NCBI GenBank assembly: GCA_003512525.1
Contig: DOQG01000068.1
Coordinates: 1-25,928 of the forward strand
Reading direction: 5' to 3'
From: Oscillospiraceae bacterium
GTDB taxonomy: Bacteria; Bacillota; Clostridia; Oscillospirales; Ruminococcaceae
DNA: 25,928 bases
A program made the translations under genes and the position numbers. Positions 5,367 to 13,491 of the stretch are shown piece after piece (within the stretch, counting starts at the first letter, position 1; the number at the start of each line of letters is the position of its first letter). The notes beneath the pieces are model-generated. The model had not been told where the DNA came from and ran no database searches. It saw only the letters and a program-made list of their open reading frames with translations.

Positions 5367-6710
5367 CTATACGGTCAGTGTTCCGTTCTCACTTATTTCA
5401 AGAAGCAGAAGCTGTTCTTCCTTGCCGGTATCGGCGTTGATATATACGAGCATCTGCCTGCCGTCGGGAGAGGTACATTGAAATTCATAGCAATAAAGCT
5501 CGTTTGTGCCTGATGATGGGACTACAGCAAGCGAGGTGTCGGTTACGGTAAGCTCGGAGGATATCTTTTTACGCGCCTGCTCGGCGGTTATTTTCGGCTC
5601 GGGCAGATCGCGCTTTGTGTGGTTGGTAATATATCCTCTGCCGTCAAAGCCGAGTATATCGCCGTTATCCATCGCCACGCTGACTTTTATAAGGTCGGTG
5701 TACATTGTAACGTCGTTTTCGACTGCCGCAAAATTTATTGTGCAGACATTTCCGTTTATCTCGTAATAGGTGTAGGTGATATGGTTGACACCGAGCATTT
5801 CAAGGTACTTTTTGCCCTCGTTTACTGCTTCGAGTGCGGTCATTGAGCGGGTGGGCACATCTCTGTTGCGCATCATATAGCTGAGATATCCGCCGTATTT
5901 TGTCACCGACACGGTAGCATTATCCTTTGTGAAAACGTAGGACGGCATTCTGCCTTGCTCGTCATCGGCATCGCTGTGGGTAAGTCCTGTTGTGCCGCAA
6001 GCCTTTTCAGCTTTTTTCAGTGCATCGGAGAGCGTTACAACGGTTGTGCCTTTGAGCATGGCGGGCTCTTTTTCAAGAATGTGGTCGGAGAAGGGTCCGT
6101 CATAGATAAGTGTCGGATAGTTGTCATAGCCCTCTTCAAAATCGGTAAAGCCCTCGGTGATATACGATGGTTCTTCGTTGTTTTCTGTGCCCTGAACCTC
6201 AGCTATTGCCTTTTCAAAGGATAACTCACCGTTTGTTATGCGCTGTTCGACATTCCACATATTTTCGGAAAGGCGATCTGCATATTCGCTGAGCGTTTGC
6301 AGTGATTTTCTGTCGTCCGCGCTCAGTGCTTCGCCCTCGGAATAACGCTTTGCAAGGCTTTTGGAGAAATTTCCGACCTGCGAGAGGAATTTATAGGTGT
6401 TTTCAAGATGAAGCCCGGCTACGGGAAGCTGTGCGAGAGAGGATTTCGCGGTGGACGCATCGCTCCAGAGCTTAGATGAAAGCTGCGTCATCATCTCCGG
6501 TGTGCCTGCATACATACCCTTGTAAAGCGTGTTCTTGATATTGTCTATCTCTGCGGACAAGTCCTCGACATTTCGGGTCATATTCTGTTCAAAGCTGCGC
6601 TTATACTGCGCTGAGCTGTTCATATTAAGCGCGGCGGAAATTCCTGCTGCGACTGTGACTGCGGTAAGAAAGCTGATTATCCGCACAAAACAGCGTTTTG
6701 AAATATACAT
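5367..6710 (-). CDS. ypeB: spore germination protein YpeB
   Basis: A 447-residue protein with an N-terminal membrane anchor (about 8-28), a long helical region (about 35-190, 'LSAEIDNIKNTLYKGMYAGTPEMMTQLSSKLW', typical of YpeB) and PepSY-type repeats in the C-terminal half ('SDALKKAEKACG', 'TALEAVNEGKKYLEMLGV', 'ITAEQARKKISSEL', ending 'YINADTGKEEQLLLLE'). In Bacillus YpeB stabilises and localises the cortex-lytic enzyme SleB in the spore. Length agrees with the family. AAAGGAAGAA supports the ATG. sleB is normally next to ypeB, but here neither neighbour is a cortex hydrolase: the downstream gene is the ABC ATPase (convergent) and the upstream gene is a cysteine desulfurase (divergent). It is strong evidence that the organism forms spores. 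Confidence 0.93.
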   Translation of the reverse strand: MYISKRCFVRIISFLTAVTVAAGISAALNMNSSAQYKRSFEQNMTRNVEDLSAEIDNIKNTLYKGMYAGTPEMMTQLSSKLWSDASTAKSSLAQLPVAGLHLENTYKFLSQVGNFSKSLAKRYSEGEALSADDRKSLQTLSEYADRLSENMWNVEQRITNGELSFEKAIAEVQGTENNEEPSYITEGFTDFEEGYDNYPTLIYDGPFSDHILEKEPAMLKGTTVVTLSDALKKAEKACGTTGLTHSDADDEQGRMPSYVFTKDNATVSVTKYGGYLSYMMRNRDVPTRSMTALEAVNEGKKYLEMLGVNHITYTYYEINGNVCTINFAAVENDVTMYTDLIKVSVAMDNGDILGFDGRGYITNHTKRDLPEPKITAEQARKKISSELTVTDTSLAVVPSSGTNELYCYEFQCTSPDGRQMLVYINADTGKEEQLLLLEISENGTLTV

Positions 6711-6811
6711 AATATGTTCTTCCTTTCATAAAATCGGCGGTAATGCTTATACAAGGTTATTTTTTCATAAAAATTTCAGAATATACCCTGTTTTTTTATC
6801 GCAAAATGGTG

Positions 6812-6817
6812 TATAAT
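6812..6817 (+). promoter_or_regulatory. candidate -10 box for the nifS-thiI-pncC-sortase operon
   Basis: TATAAT stands 53 nt ahead of the TTG start of the desulfurase, in the 159-bp gap that diverges from ypeB. No good -35 lies 16-18 nt upstream (TGTTTT at 17 nt), so this is a partial call. Confidence 0.4.
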
Positions 6818-6869
6818 TAAATAGCTTATAGATAAGTGGGCAAAACCCATATGAAAAGGAGACAGAAAT

Positions 6870-7997
6870 TTGATATATCTGGATAATGCCGCCACTACAA
6901 AGCCTTGTGAGCAGGCGATAAAAGCGGCTGAGGATGCCGCACGAAGCTGTTTCGGCAATGTATCGTCACTGCACAGGCTCGGTATAGAGTCGGAAAAGCT
7001 TATGAACAGCGCGAAAAAGACACTGCTGAAAAAGCTCGGCGCGCAGGGAGAAATATATTTTACCTCAGGCGCGACCGAAAGCAACAACCTCGCGATAAGG
7101 GGTGCGGCGGACGCATATAGACGCAGAGGAAACAGGATAGTCACCACTGCTATGGAGCACCCGTCGGTTGCGAGAACGATGGACTATCTCGAAAAGCAGG
7201 GCTTTGAAATAATACGTCTGTCACCTAAGGACGCGATAGACAGCTTTGAACAGCATATCGCCGATAACGTTACCGCGGATACTATCCTTGTATCGTGCAT
7301 GGCTGTAAATAATGAGAACGGCTTTAAGGTCGACACCGAAAAGCTGTACAGGCTTGTAAAAAACGTGAACAATGACACGATCGTTCATATAGATGGTGTA
7401 CAGGGGTTTTGCAAAGTGCCGCTGAAAGGCGACCTTATCAGCCTGTCGGGACACAAGATACACGGATTTAAGGGCATAGGTGCGCTTTACTGTGCGGACA
7501 AGGTGCGATTTACGCCGCTGGTATATGGTGGAGGACAGCAGAAAAATCTGCGCCCGGGAACAGAGCCGACTGAGCTTATAGCATCGTTTGAGGCGGCGGT
7601 AAAGGCTTATCCTGCGGATCTTTCACATTATAAGGAGCTGAATGAACATCTGCGTGAAAGACTGGCGCGGATGGAGGAAGTTTATATAAACAGCCCGGAC
7701 AACAGCGTTGACAATATACTGAGCTTCTCGGTGCTTGGGGTAAGAAGCGAGATCATGCTCCATTCGCTCGAGGAGAAGGAGATATATGTCAGCAGCGGTT
7801 CTGCCTGCTCAAAGGGTAAGATAAGCTCCGTGCCGGACGCTTTCGGAATGAACGCAGAAAGAGCTGACAGCACAATAAGGGTAAGCTTTTCGATGGAAAC
7901 GACAAAAGAAGATATAGACACGCTTTGCGATGAAATAGAAAACGGCATAGTACGCTTCAGACGTACAAAGAAAAGCCGCAGGAAAGGAAACATATAA
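6870..7997 (+). CDS. cysteine desulfurase (NifS/IscS family), partner of ThiI
   Basis: A 375-residue PLP enzyme that takes sulfur from L-cysteine as an enzyme-bound persulfide. It begins 'MIYLDNAATTKP' and shows 'GNVSSLHRLG', 'FTSGATESNNLAI', 'TAMEHPSV', the PLP lysine K196 in SLSGHKIHG, 'LRPGTEP' and the persulfide Cys C313 in SSGSACSKGK. The start is a TTG, placed by AAAAGGAGA seven bases upstream and by the family's conserved N-terminus; no ATG fits. The stop overlaps the thiI start by one base (TAATG), so the two are translationally coupled. That pairing matches the NifZ-ThiI pair of Bacillus and points to 4-thiouridine in tRNA (and possibly thiamine thiazole) rather than general Fe-S assembly, although the sequence alone does not exclude the latter. 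Confidence 0.93.
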   Translation: MIYLDNAATTKPCEQAIKAAEDAARSCFGNVSSLHRLGIESEKLMNSAKKTLLKKLGAQGEIYFTSGATESNNLAIRGAADAYRRRGNRIVTTAMEHPSVARTMDYLEKQGFEIIRLSPKDAIDSFEQHIADNVTADTILVSCMAVNNENGFKVDTEKLYRLVKNVNNDTIVHIDGVQGFCKVPLKGDLISLSGHKIHGFKGIGALYCADKVRFTPLVYGGGQQKNLRPGTEPTELIASFEAAVKAYPADLSHYKELNEHLRERLARMEEVYINSPDNSVDNILSFSVLGVRSEIMLHSLEEKEIYVSSGSACSKGKISSVPDAFGMNAERADSTIRVSFSMETTKEDIDTLCDEIENGIVRFRRTKKSRRKGNI

Positions 7998-9187
7998 TGA
8001 AAGAGCTTATAATGGCAAAATACGGCGAGATAGCGCTGAAAGGACTCAACAAGGGTACTTTTGAGGATATACTCGTGAAGAATATAAGAAGAAGACTGCG
8101 CCACTGCGGAAAGTTCCAGTACATGAGAAGACAGTCCACTATCTACATAGAGCCTGTCGGCGAATGTGACCTTGACGAGGTCATTGAAAAGCTGAAGGTC
8201 ATATTCGGTATAGGTGCATTACAGCGCTGTGCGGTGTTTGAAAAGGATTTTGAGCAGATAAAGGCACAGAGTATCCCTTATCTTGAAAATGCCCTGAAGA
8301 ATGCAAAGACATTCAAGGTTGACGCAAAGCGTTCGGATAAGTCGTTCCCGATGAAAACTCCTGAGATACAGGTCGAGCTTGGTGCGGCTATACTTGAAGC
8401 GTATCCTCATCTGTCGGTCGATGTTCATAACCCGGAGGTCACTGTTATGTGTGAGATCAGGGACAAGGGTGCGTATGTCAGCGCCGAGCGTATAATCGGC
8501 GCGGGCGGTATGCCGGTAGGCAGTTCGGGCAAGGCTCTGCTTTTGCTGTCGGGCGGTATCGACAGCCCGGTTGCGGGTTATATGATGGCAAAGCGCGGAC
8601 TTATAGTAGACGGGATACATTTTGTAAGTCCTCCGTACACATCTGAGCGTGCACTTATGAAGGTCGAAACGCTCTGTGAGAAGCTGACACCGTACTGCGG
8701 GGATATCAGATTTTATTGCGTTCCGTTCACCGAGATACAGGAGGCGCTGAGGGACAACTGCCCCGAGGAGTTCTTTACTATCATAATGCGCAGACTTATG
8801 GTGAAGATCGCTAATATAATAGCAGAAAGAAATGAGTACGGCGCGCTTGTCACCGGTGAAAGTGTCGGACAGGTCGCAAGCCAGACGTTAAAGGCTATAC
8901 AGTGTACCGATGCCGCCGCAGAATATCCCGTATTCCGTCCGGTTATCGGTATGGACAAGAAGGAAATCATAGATATAGCAAGAAAAATAGATACGTTTGA
9001 AACGTCAACGCTCCCTTATGAGGACTGCTGTACGGTATTCACACCGAAGCACCCCAAGACACGTCCGGTATTCGATGAGGTGATAAAGGCTGAGCAGTCG
9101 TTCGACTTTGCACCGCTTATCGAAAAGGCTGTCGAGGGCACTACCGTAAAGCTGTTCAGGATAGAAAGCAAAGAAGAACAGGAATAA
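7997..9187 (+). CDS. thiI: tRNA 4-thiouridine synthase ThiI
   Basis: A 396-residue enzyme that adenylates U8 of tRNA and delivers sulfur to it. It contains the N-terminal ferredoxin-like region (about 1-60, 'MAKYGEIALKGLNKGTFE'), the THUMP domain (about 60-165), and the PP-loop ATP pyrophosphatase domain with LLLLSGGIDSPVAG (S185 begins SGGIDS). Further on 'TGESVGQVASQTLKA' and 'LPYEDCCTVFTPKHP' are typical of ThiI. The C-terminal rhodanese domain of the E. coli enzyme is absent, as is usual in Firmicutes, so sulfur must come directly from the desulfurase encoded just upstream. It is coupled to that gene by TAATG. Confidence 0.97.
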   Translation: MKELIMAKYGEIALKGLNKGTFEDILVKNIRRRLRHCGKFQYMRRQSTIYIEPVGECDLDEVIEKLKVIFGIGALQRCAVFEKDFEQIKAQSIPYLENALKNAKTFKVDAKRSDKSFPMKTPEIQVELGAAILEAYPHLSVDVHNPEVTVMCEIRDKGAYVSAERIIGAGGMPVGSSGKALLLLSGGIDSPVAGYMMAKRGLIVDGIHFVSPPYTSERALMKVETLCEKLTPYCGDIRFYCVPFTEIQEALRDNCPEEFFTIIMRRLMVKIANIIAERNEYGALVTGESVGQVASQTLKAIQCTDAAAEYPVFRPVIGMDKKEIIDIARKIDTFETSTLPYEDCCTVFTPKHPKTRPVFDEVIKAEQSFDFAPLIEKAVEGTTVKLFRIESKEEQE

Positions 9188-9219
9188 TCCGCAAAGGATA
9201 AAAAAGGAGATGTGGCTTT

Positions 9220-9768
9220 ATGAGCCGTATCGGAGAACTTCAGCGGCTTATTGACAAAACCGCTGAAAATGTAGTACAATTATTAGTTGGCAAGGGTGAG
9301 AAAATCGCCTGCGCGGAGAGCTGTACGGGCGGGCTTATAAGCGCCGCCGTAACGTCTGTCAGCGGCTCATCGTCTGTTATGGAGATGAGTATCTGTACCT
9401 ATGCAGTAAGCGCCAAGGAAAGGTTTATAGGCGTACCGCCGCAGACGATAGAAAAATACGGCGTTGTAAGCGCCGAAACCGCAAGGGCGATGGCTGACGG
9501 TGTCCGTAAGACCGCAGGAAGCGACATCGGCATATCTGTCACAGGAGTGGCAGGACCTACCGGGGGTACAGCGGATACACCTGTCGGGACGGTATATGTA
9601 GGGCTGAGTACAAAAGGCAGGACACAGGCAAGACTTGTGTATACAGATCCTGCGCTCAGCGGCGATGAAAATGCAAGAGAATATATCAGAAAAAGCACAG
9701 TGCTTGCCGCACTCAGATGGGCGGCAGAAGAGATACGGACAGAACAGGAACAACACGATCGGGCGTAA
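9220..9768 (+). CDS. pncC: nicotinamide-nucleotide amidase PncC (CinA C-terminal domain)
   Basis: A 182-residue stand-alone CinA C-terminal domain protein, expected to deamidate NMN to nicotinate mononucleotide in NAD salvage. Visible motifs are 'KIACAESCTGGLISAAVTSVSGSSS' (family ESCTGGxxS with the catalytic Ser and Thr), 'YAVSAKERFIGV', 'YGVVSAETARAMADGVR' and 'GVAGPTGGTADTPVGTVYVGL'. The N-terminal CinA (MoCF-like) domain is missing, as in PncC proteins. AAGGAGA places the ATG nine bases downstream. It lies 32 bases after thiI and 26 before the first sortase, in the same orientation. No functional link with the sortases is obvious. Confidence 0.95.
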   Translation: MSRIGELQRLIDKTAENVVQLLVGKGEKIACAESCTGGLISAAVTSVSGSSSVMEMSICTYAVSAKERFIGVPPQTIEKYGVVSAETARAMADGVRKTAGSDIGISVTGVAGPTGGTADTPVGTVYVGLSTKGRTQARLVYTDPALSGDENAREYIRKSTVLAALRWAAEEIRTEQEQHDRA

Positions 9769-9794
9769 AAACCCGGTCAGGCAAGGAGACAGTC

Positions 9795-11171
9795 ATGGAA
9801 AACGATAACAAATTCAACGAAAGACATGATAGACAGACCGTAGACGAGATACTCGCCGATATAGATAGAAAAGATACGATAACCGAGAGCCTTGAAGAGG
9901 GCACAGACGAAAACGATATGTCGGATAAAGAGGTCTTGTCCGAGGAGGCATCTTATACAGACGGCACTGAAGATGTTGAAAGCATATCGGATGAGCTTTC
10001 GGGTGCGGATGAAGCATCGGATGAGCAGGAGGCTTTTGAAGAAGAAAGCACCGCAGAGTTTGAAGATGATGAAGAGAACGCAGAAGAACCGGATAATGAC
10101 GGAGAAGTCAAGGCGGCTGAAAAGAAGCATAACATTTTTTATCGCATGGCGAAAGGTGTTATTCCGTGGAAGGGCGACAACGCAGGACTTGTAATAAGAA
10201 AAATCATATTTATAGTTGCGCTTATAGTTTTTCTTGCTACAGCTATACCTCTACTCGTTGATGTAATTTCGATGCTTAAAGACCAGCAGGTAAGTAATCG
10301 TATATCACAGATGTATCAGCTTGATGACACCGATGTCCCGGAGAATAATATGGACGTTCTTCCGTCATTCAAGAAGCTGCTTGAAATAAATCCGGACACA
10401 GTCGGTTATATAAAGATAAACGATACGCTTGTCGATTATCCTGTTGTAAAGGGAACGGATAACGACTTCTATCTCACTCACGATTTCTACAAGAATGAGA
10501 GCAAAAGCGGCACTGTTATGATGGATTACCACAACAAGGTAACTCCGCAGGGTCACTCGGGAAATTTGATACTCTACGGTCACAATATGGCGGTAGGTAC
10601 ATTCTTCGCGCCGCTTAACGAATACTGGCGCACCATGTACGATTCGTATGACGAGCCGAGTAAGTCCTTCTATAAAGAGCACCCGGTAATCAGGTTCGAT
10701 ACGCTGTATGAGCAGGCTGAATGGAAGATATTTGGCTTTGGCATATACAATGTTGAAGAGTCAAGAGGCGAGGTATATGGTTATAATCTGAAATACGACT
10801 TCACCTCGGAGGATGATTTTAACGATTTTATTATAAACATAATGGACAGAAGCGATATTTTCACCGATGTTGATATAAAGTACGGTGACGATATACTGAC
10901 GCTTTCGACCTGCTGCTGGCCGTATGAGGGCAGTGAGAAAACGGTAAGACTTGCGGTATTCGCAAGAAAGATACGCGAGGGCGAAAGCAGGGACGTTGAT
11001 GTAAGCAAGGCGGTCGTAAATACCTATGTAAAGCGTTGGCAGTGGGTATATGACAAGGTAAGCAACGGCTATGACTGGTTTATGAGCACATGGGACAGAA
11101 GAAAGCTTCTCAGCTATACAGCCGAAGACGCAAAGCGTGACGGTTATTCGTTCCCTGATAAAACCGACTGA
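9795..11171 (+). CDS. srtB: class B sortase 1, with acidic cytoplasmic tail
   Basis: 458 residues from ATG 9795, chosen because AAGGAGA lies six bases upstream; an in-frame ATG at 9717 would overlap pncC and has no ribosome binding site. Residues 1-115 form a strongly acidic Asp/Glu-rich tail, followed by the motif GVIPWKGDNAGLVIRKI and a membrane segment ('IFIVALIVFLATAIPLLVDVI', about 137-157). The sortase domain follows, with catalytic His263 in LYGHNM, Cys373 in TLSTCCW and Arg385 in VRLAVFARK. A Cys-Cys pair at the active site is unusual. After the domain there is a tail of about 55 residues with 'YVKRWQWVYD' and 'WDRRKLLSYTAEDAKRDGY'. The enzyme should anchor or polymerise surface proteins on the outer face. 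No substrate with a sorting signal is in the window. It is closest to the next gene. Confidence 0.93.
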   Translation: MENDNKFNERHDRQTVDEILADIDRKDTITESLEEGTDENDMSDKEVLSEEASYTDGTEDVESISDELSGADEASDEQEAFEEESTAEFEDDEENAEEPDNDGEVKAAEKKHNIFYRMAKGVIPWKGDNAGLVIRKIIFIVALIVFLATAIPLLVDVISMLKDQQVSNRISQMYQLDDTDVPENNMDVLPSFKKLLEINPDTVGYIKINDTLVDYPVVKGTDNDFYLTHDFYKNESKSGTVMMDYHNKVTPQGHSGNLILYGHNMAVGTFFAPLNEYWRTMYDSYDEPSKSFYKEHPVIRFDTLYEQAEWKIFGFGIYNVEESRGEVYGYNLKYDFTSEDDFNDFIINIMDRSDIFTDVDIKYGDDILTLSTCCWPYEGSEKTVRLAVFARKIREGESRDVDVSKAVVNTYVKRWQWVYDKVSNGYDWFMSTWDRRKLLSYTAEDAKRDGYSFPDKTD

Positions 11172-11198
11172 GCGTTACCGATGATCTAAGGAGCAATA

Positions 11199-12347
11199 AT
11201 GACAACATATATGGAGAAGTATCCGCGCCGTAACGGCGTGGCTGCAAAAAAGCCCGGATTTTGGAAAAGACGTATCATGGGCATTATCCCCTGGAAAGGC
11301 GACAGTGTAGGCGTAGTAATAAGAAAGATCGTTTTTACGGTCGCGCTTATTGTTTTTCTGGTAACAGCCGTACCGCTCGTTTCCGATATATTTCTGATGT
11401 TCCGCGACCAGTGGAGAAGTCAGGGTATATCGAATATATATATCCCTGACGGAGGCAACAACGGCAGCAGTAAGGAAGTTCTGCCGTCGTTCAAGAAGCT
11501 CCTTGAGATAAATCCCGATACGGTGGGATATCTCAGGATAGAGGGCACGGCAATAGATTATCCTGTTGTAAAGGGCTCGGATAACGACTATTATCTGACG
11601 CACGATTTTTATCGCGAGGTCAGCAAGAGCGGCTCGGTAATGATGGACTGTAACTGCGTGGTTTCTCCCGACGGGAACTCGGGAAATCTTGTACTGTACG
11701 GTCACAATATGGCTGTAGGTACGTTCTTTGCGTGTCTGAGCGAATACTGGAGAACGCTTTATGACAGCTATGATGCGCCGTCAATGCAGTTCTACAAGGA
11801 TCACCCCACGATAACCTTCAATACTCTGTATGAAGAGGCTGAGTGGAAGATATTTGCTATAGGCTTGTTCAATATCTATGATGAGTACGGCGAGGTGTAC
11901 TCGGCGTATAACAACAAGCATGATTTTTCCTCTCGTGAGGACTTCAACAACTTTGTGATCGACATAATGGACAGAAGCGATATTTTCACCGATGTTGATA
12001 TAGAGTATGGCGATGATATCCTCACATTATCCACCTGCTACTGGCCGTTCCGCTCGGATATGGATAATGTACGTCTTGCGATATTTGCAAGAAAGGTACG
12101 TCCGGGTGAGAGCACTTATGTTGACGTTGATAAGGCAACGGTAAATACCTATGTCAAGCGCTGGCAGTGGGTATATGATAACATCGGCAGCGGCTATGAC
12201 TGGTCGCAGAGCAACTGGGACAGAAGGAAGCTGCTCAGCTATACAGCCGAGGACGCACAGAGGGACGGTTATACATTCAGTGATGATATAAACGATCAGG
12301 ACGGCGTATATGATTATAACAACGGCGACAATTACGATTATTATTGA
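11199..12347 (+). CDS. srtB: class B sortase 2, close paralogue of sortase 1
   Basis: 382 residues. AAGGAG precedes the ATG by five bases and the gap to sortase 1 is 27 bases. A short basic tail carries GIIPWKGDSVGVVIRKI, then one membrane segment, then the sortase domain with His169 (LYGHNM), Cys280 (TLSTCYWPF) and Arg292 (VRLAIFARK). Long blocks match sortase 1, for example 'LPSFKKLLEINPDTVGY', 'DRSDIFTDVDI.YGDDIL' and 'NTYVKRWQWVYD'. The same C-terminal 'WDRRKLLSYTAEDAQRDGY' tail is present. The acidic N-terminal tail is missing, and the protein ends in an Asp/Asn/Tyr-rich run. A tandem duplication followed by change mainly at the two ends explains the pair. Confidence 0.93.
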   Translation: MTTYMEKYPRRNGVAAKKPGFWKRRIMGIIPWKGDSVGVVIRKIVFTVALIVFLVTAVPLVSDIFLMFRDQWRSQGISNIYIPDGGNNGSSKEVLPSFKKLLEINPDTVGYLRIEGTAIDYPVVKGSDNDYYLTHDFYREVSKSGSVMMDCNCVVSPDGNSGNLVLYGHNMAVGTFFACLSEYWRTLYDSYDAPSMQFYKDHPTITFNTLYEEAEWKIFAIGLFNIYDEYGEVYSAYNNKHDFSSREDFNNFVIDIMDRSDIFTDVDIEYGDDILTLSTCYWPFRSDMDNVRLAIFARKVRPGESTYVDVDKATVNTYVKRWQWVYDNIGSGYDWSQSNWDRRKLLSYTAEDAQRDGYTFSDDINDQDGVYDYNNGDNYDYY

Positions 12348-12385
12348 TGTACGGAATCAGATTGTAAACGGAAGGCGGTGCGGCG

Positions 12386-13432
12386 TTGGAAGAGGAACAC
12401 AAGGAAGAGCTGTCTGTTACGCCACAAGCTCTGAAACAGCCTGTGGTAAGAGGCGAAATGATATGGATCGCACTAGGTGCCTGCGCGGTATGGCTTATAG
12501 CAGTCGGCGTTATGCTGATACTGAAGCTTACCGAAGCGCCGCTTCCTCCGAATATGATAGACTATACCTGTACGCTGAACGTGGATATACCTGCCGAGCC
12601 TGCCGTGCCCGAAAAGAAAAAGTCCGGAATACTGCCGGAATACAGGGAGCTGTACGAGCAAAACCATGATATGGTCGGCTGGCTGAAGATAGAGGGTACG
12701 AATGTCGACTATCCCGTAATGCAGAGCAAGGGCTTTGATCCTACAAAGCCGATAGATTACGATGTGGTTTACGAAAAGAATATGTACTATCTGAAGCATG
12801 ACTTCAACAAGGAGTACAGCTATTCCGGAAGCGTAACGGCAGAGTACTGCGCACACATCGGAAGCGACTACCGCTCGGCTAATATCATTCTTTACGGGCA
12901 CAATATGGCAAACGGAACATTTTTCCGGGATGTAAATAAGTTTGATGCTTTGTATTACGGCAGAGAAATGTACGACGAGCATCCGGTGATACAGTTTGAT
13001 ACCATATACGAAAAGGGACTGTACAAGATATTCGCCATGATGCAGGTAAATGTAGAGGAAGAGGACGGCGAGGTCTTTTATTACACCGCCACGTTTGATT
13101 TCAAAAATAAGCAGGAATTTATCGATTATTATGCGCAAGTGCTGGATCGCAGTTTTATCTTCACGCCGCAGGTCGATCTTAAGTACGGCGATGAAGTGAT
13201 AGCGCTGTCGACCTGTGATTTTCCTTTCGGAAAGAGCAAGAGCATAAGATATGTTCTTTTTGCAAGAAGAGTGAGGGAGGGCGAAGATCCGACTGTTGAC
13301 GTTACAAAAACAGTGATAAACCCCGACCCTCTCTATTACGATTATTGGTACAGCGTTTACGGCGGTTCATGGGGCGGACGCAAATGGGATCCCGCGCTTC
13401 TGAAAGGCTATAAGGCGCAGAAGAACCACTGA
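12386..13432 (+). CDS. srtB: class B sortase 3
   Basis: 348 residues. The start is TTG at 12386, placed by AAGGCGG seven bases upstream. The next in-frame ATG (12458, MIWIAL) would leave only the membrane segment at the N-terminus and has no comparable site. A membrane segment lies at about residues 25-47, then 'LPEYRELYEQNHDMVGWLKIEGTNVDYPVMQ', His172 in LYGHNM, Cys277 in ALSTCDF and Arg288 in IRYVLFARR. It lacks the IPWKGD motif found in the other three. An insertion ('SKGFDPTKPIDYDVVYEKN') sits between the substrate-groove strands. The C-terminal tail 'WGGRKWDPALLKGYK' resembles that of sortase 4. Substrate is unknown. Confidence 0.92.
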   Translation: MEEEHKEELSVTPQALKQPVVRGEMIWIALGACAVWLIAVGVMLILKLTEAPLPPNMIDYTCTLNVDIPAEPAVPEKKKSGILPEYRELYEQNHDMVGWLKIEGTNVDYPVMQSKGFDPTKPIDYDVVYEKNMYYLKHDFNKEYSYSGSVTAEYCAHIGSDYRSANIILYGHNMANGTFFRDVNKFDALYYGREMYDEHPVIQFDTIYEKGLYKIFAMMQVNVEEEDGEVFYYTATFDFKNKQEFIDYYAQVLDRSFIFTPQVDLKYGDEVIALSTCDFPFGKSKSIRYVLFARRVREGEDPTVDVTKTVINPDPLYYDYWYSVYGGSWGGRKWDPALLKGYKAQKNH

Positions 13433-13491
13433 AAAATAAAACGAAAGCACAAAGCTTCCGACAATACAAAAAACACAAGGAAGGTTATGTA

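Noticed and set aside
6740..6790. Sigma-G-type promoter for ypeB on the minus strand
   Set aside because: TGAAAT and a GTATAA-like box can be placed 17-18 nt apart, but the match to the forespore consensus (CATxxTA at -10) is too weak to claim.
9717..9794. Longer start for sortase 1
   Set aside because: The in-frame ATG at 9717 lies within pncC, lacks a ribosome binding site, and adds an unlikely Arg/Thr-rich leader; ATG 9795 has AAGGAGA.
12310..12669. 119-residue + frame between sortases 2 and 3
   Set aside because: Overlaps the true sortase genes in another frame and has no protein family features.
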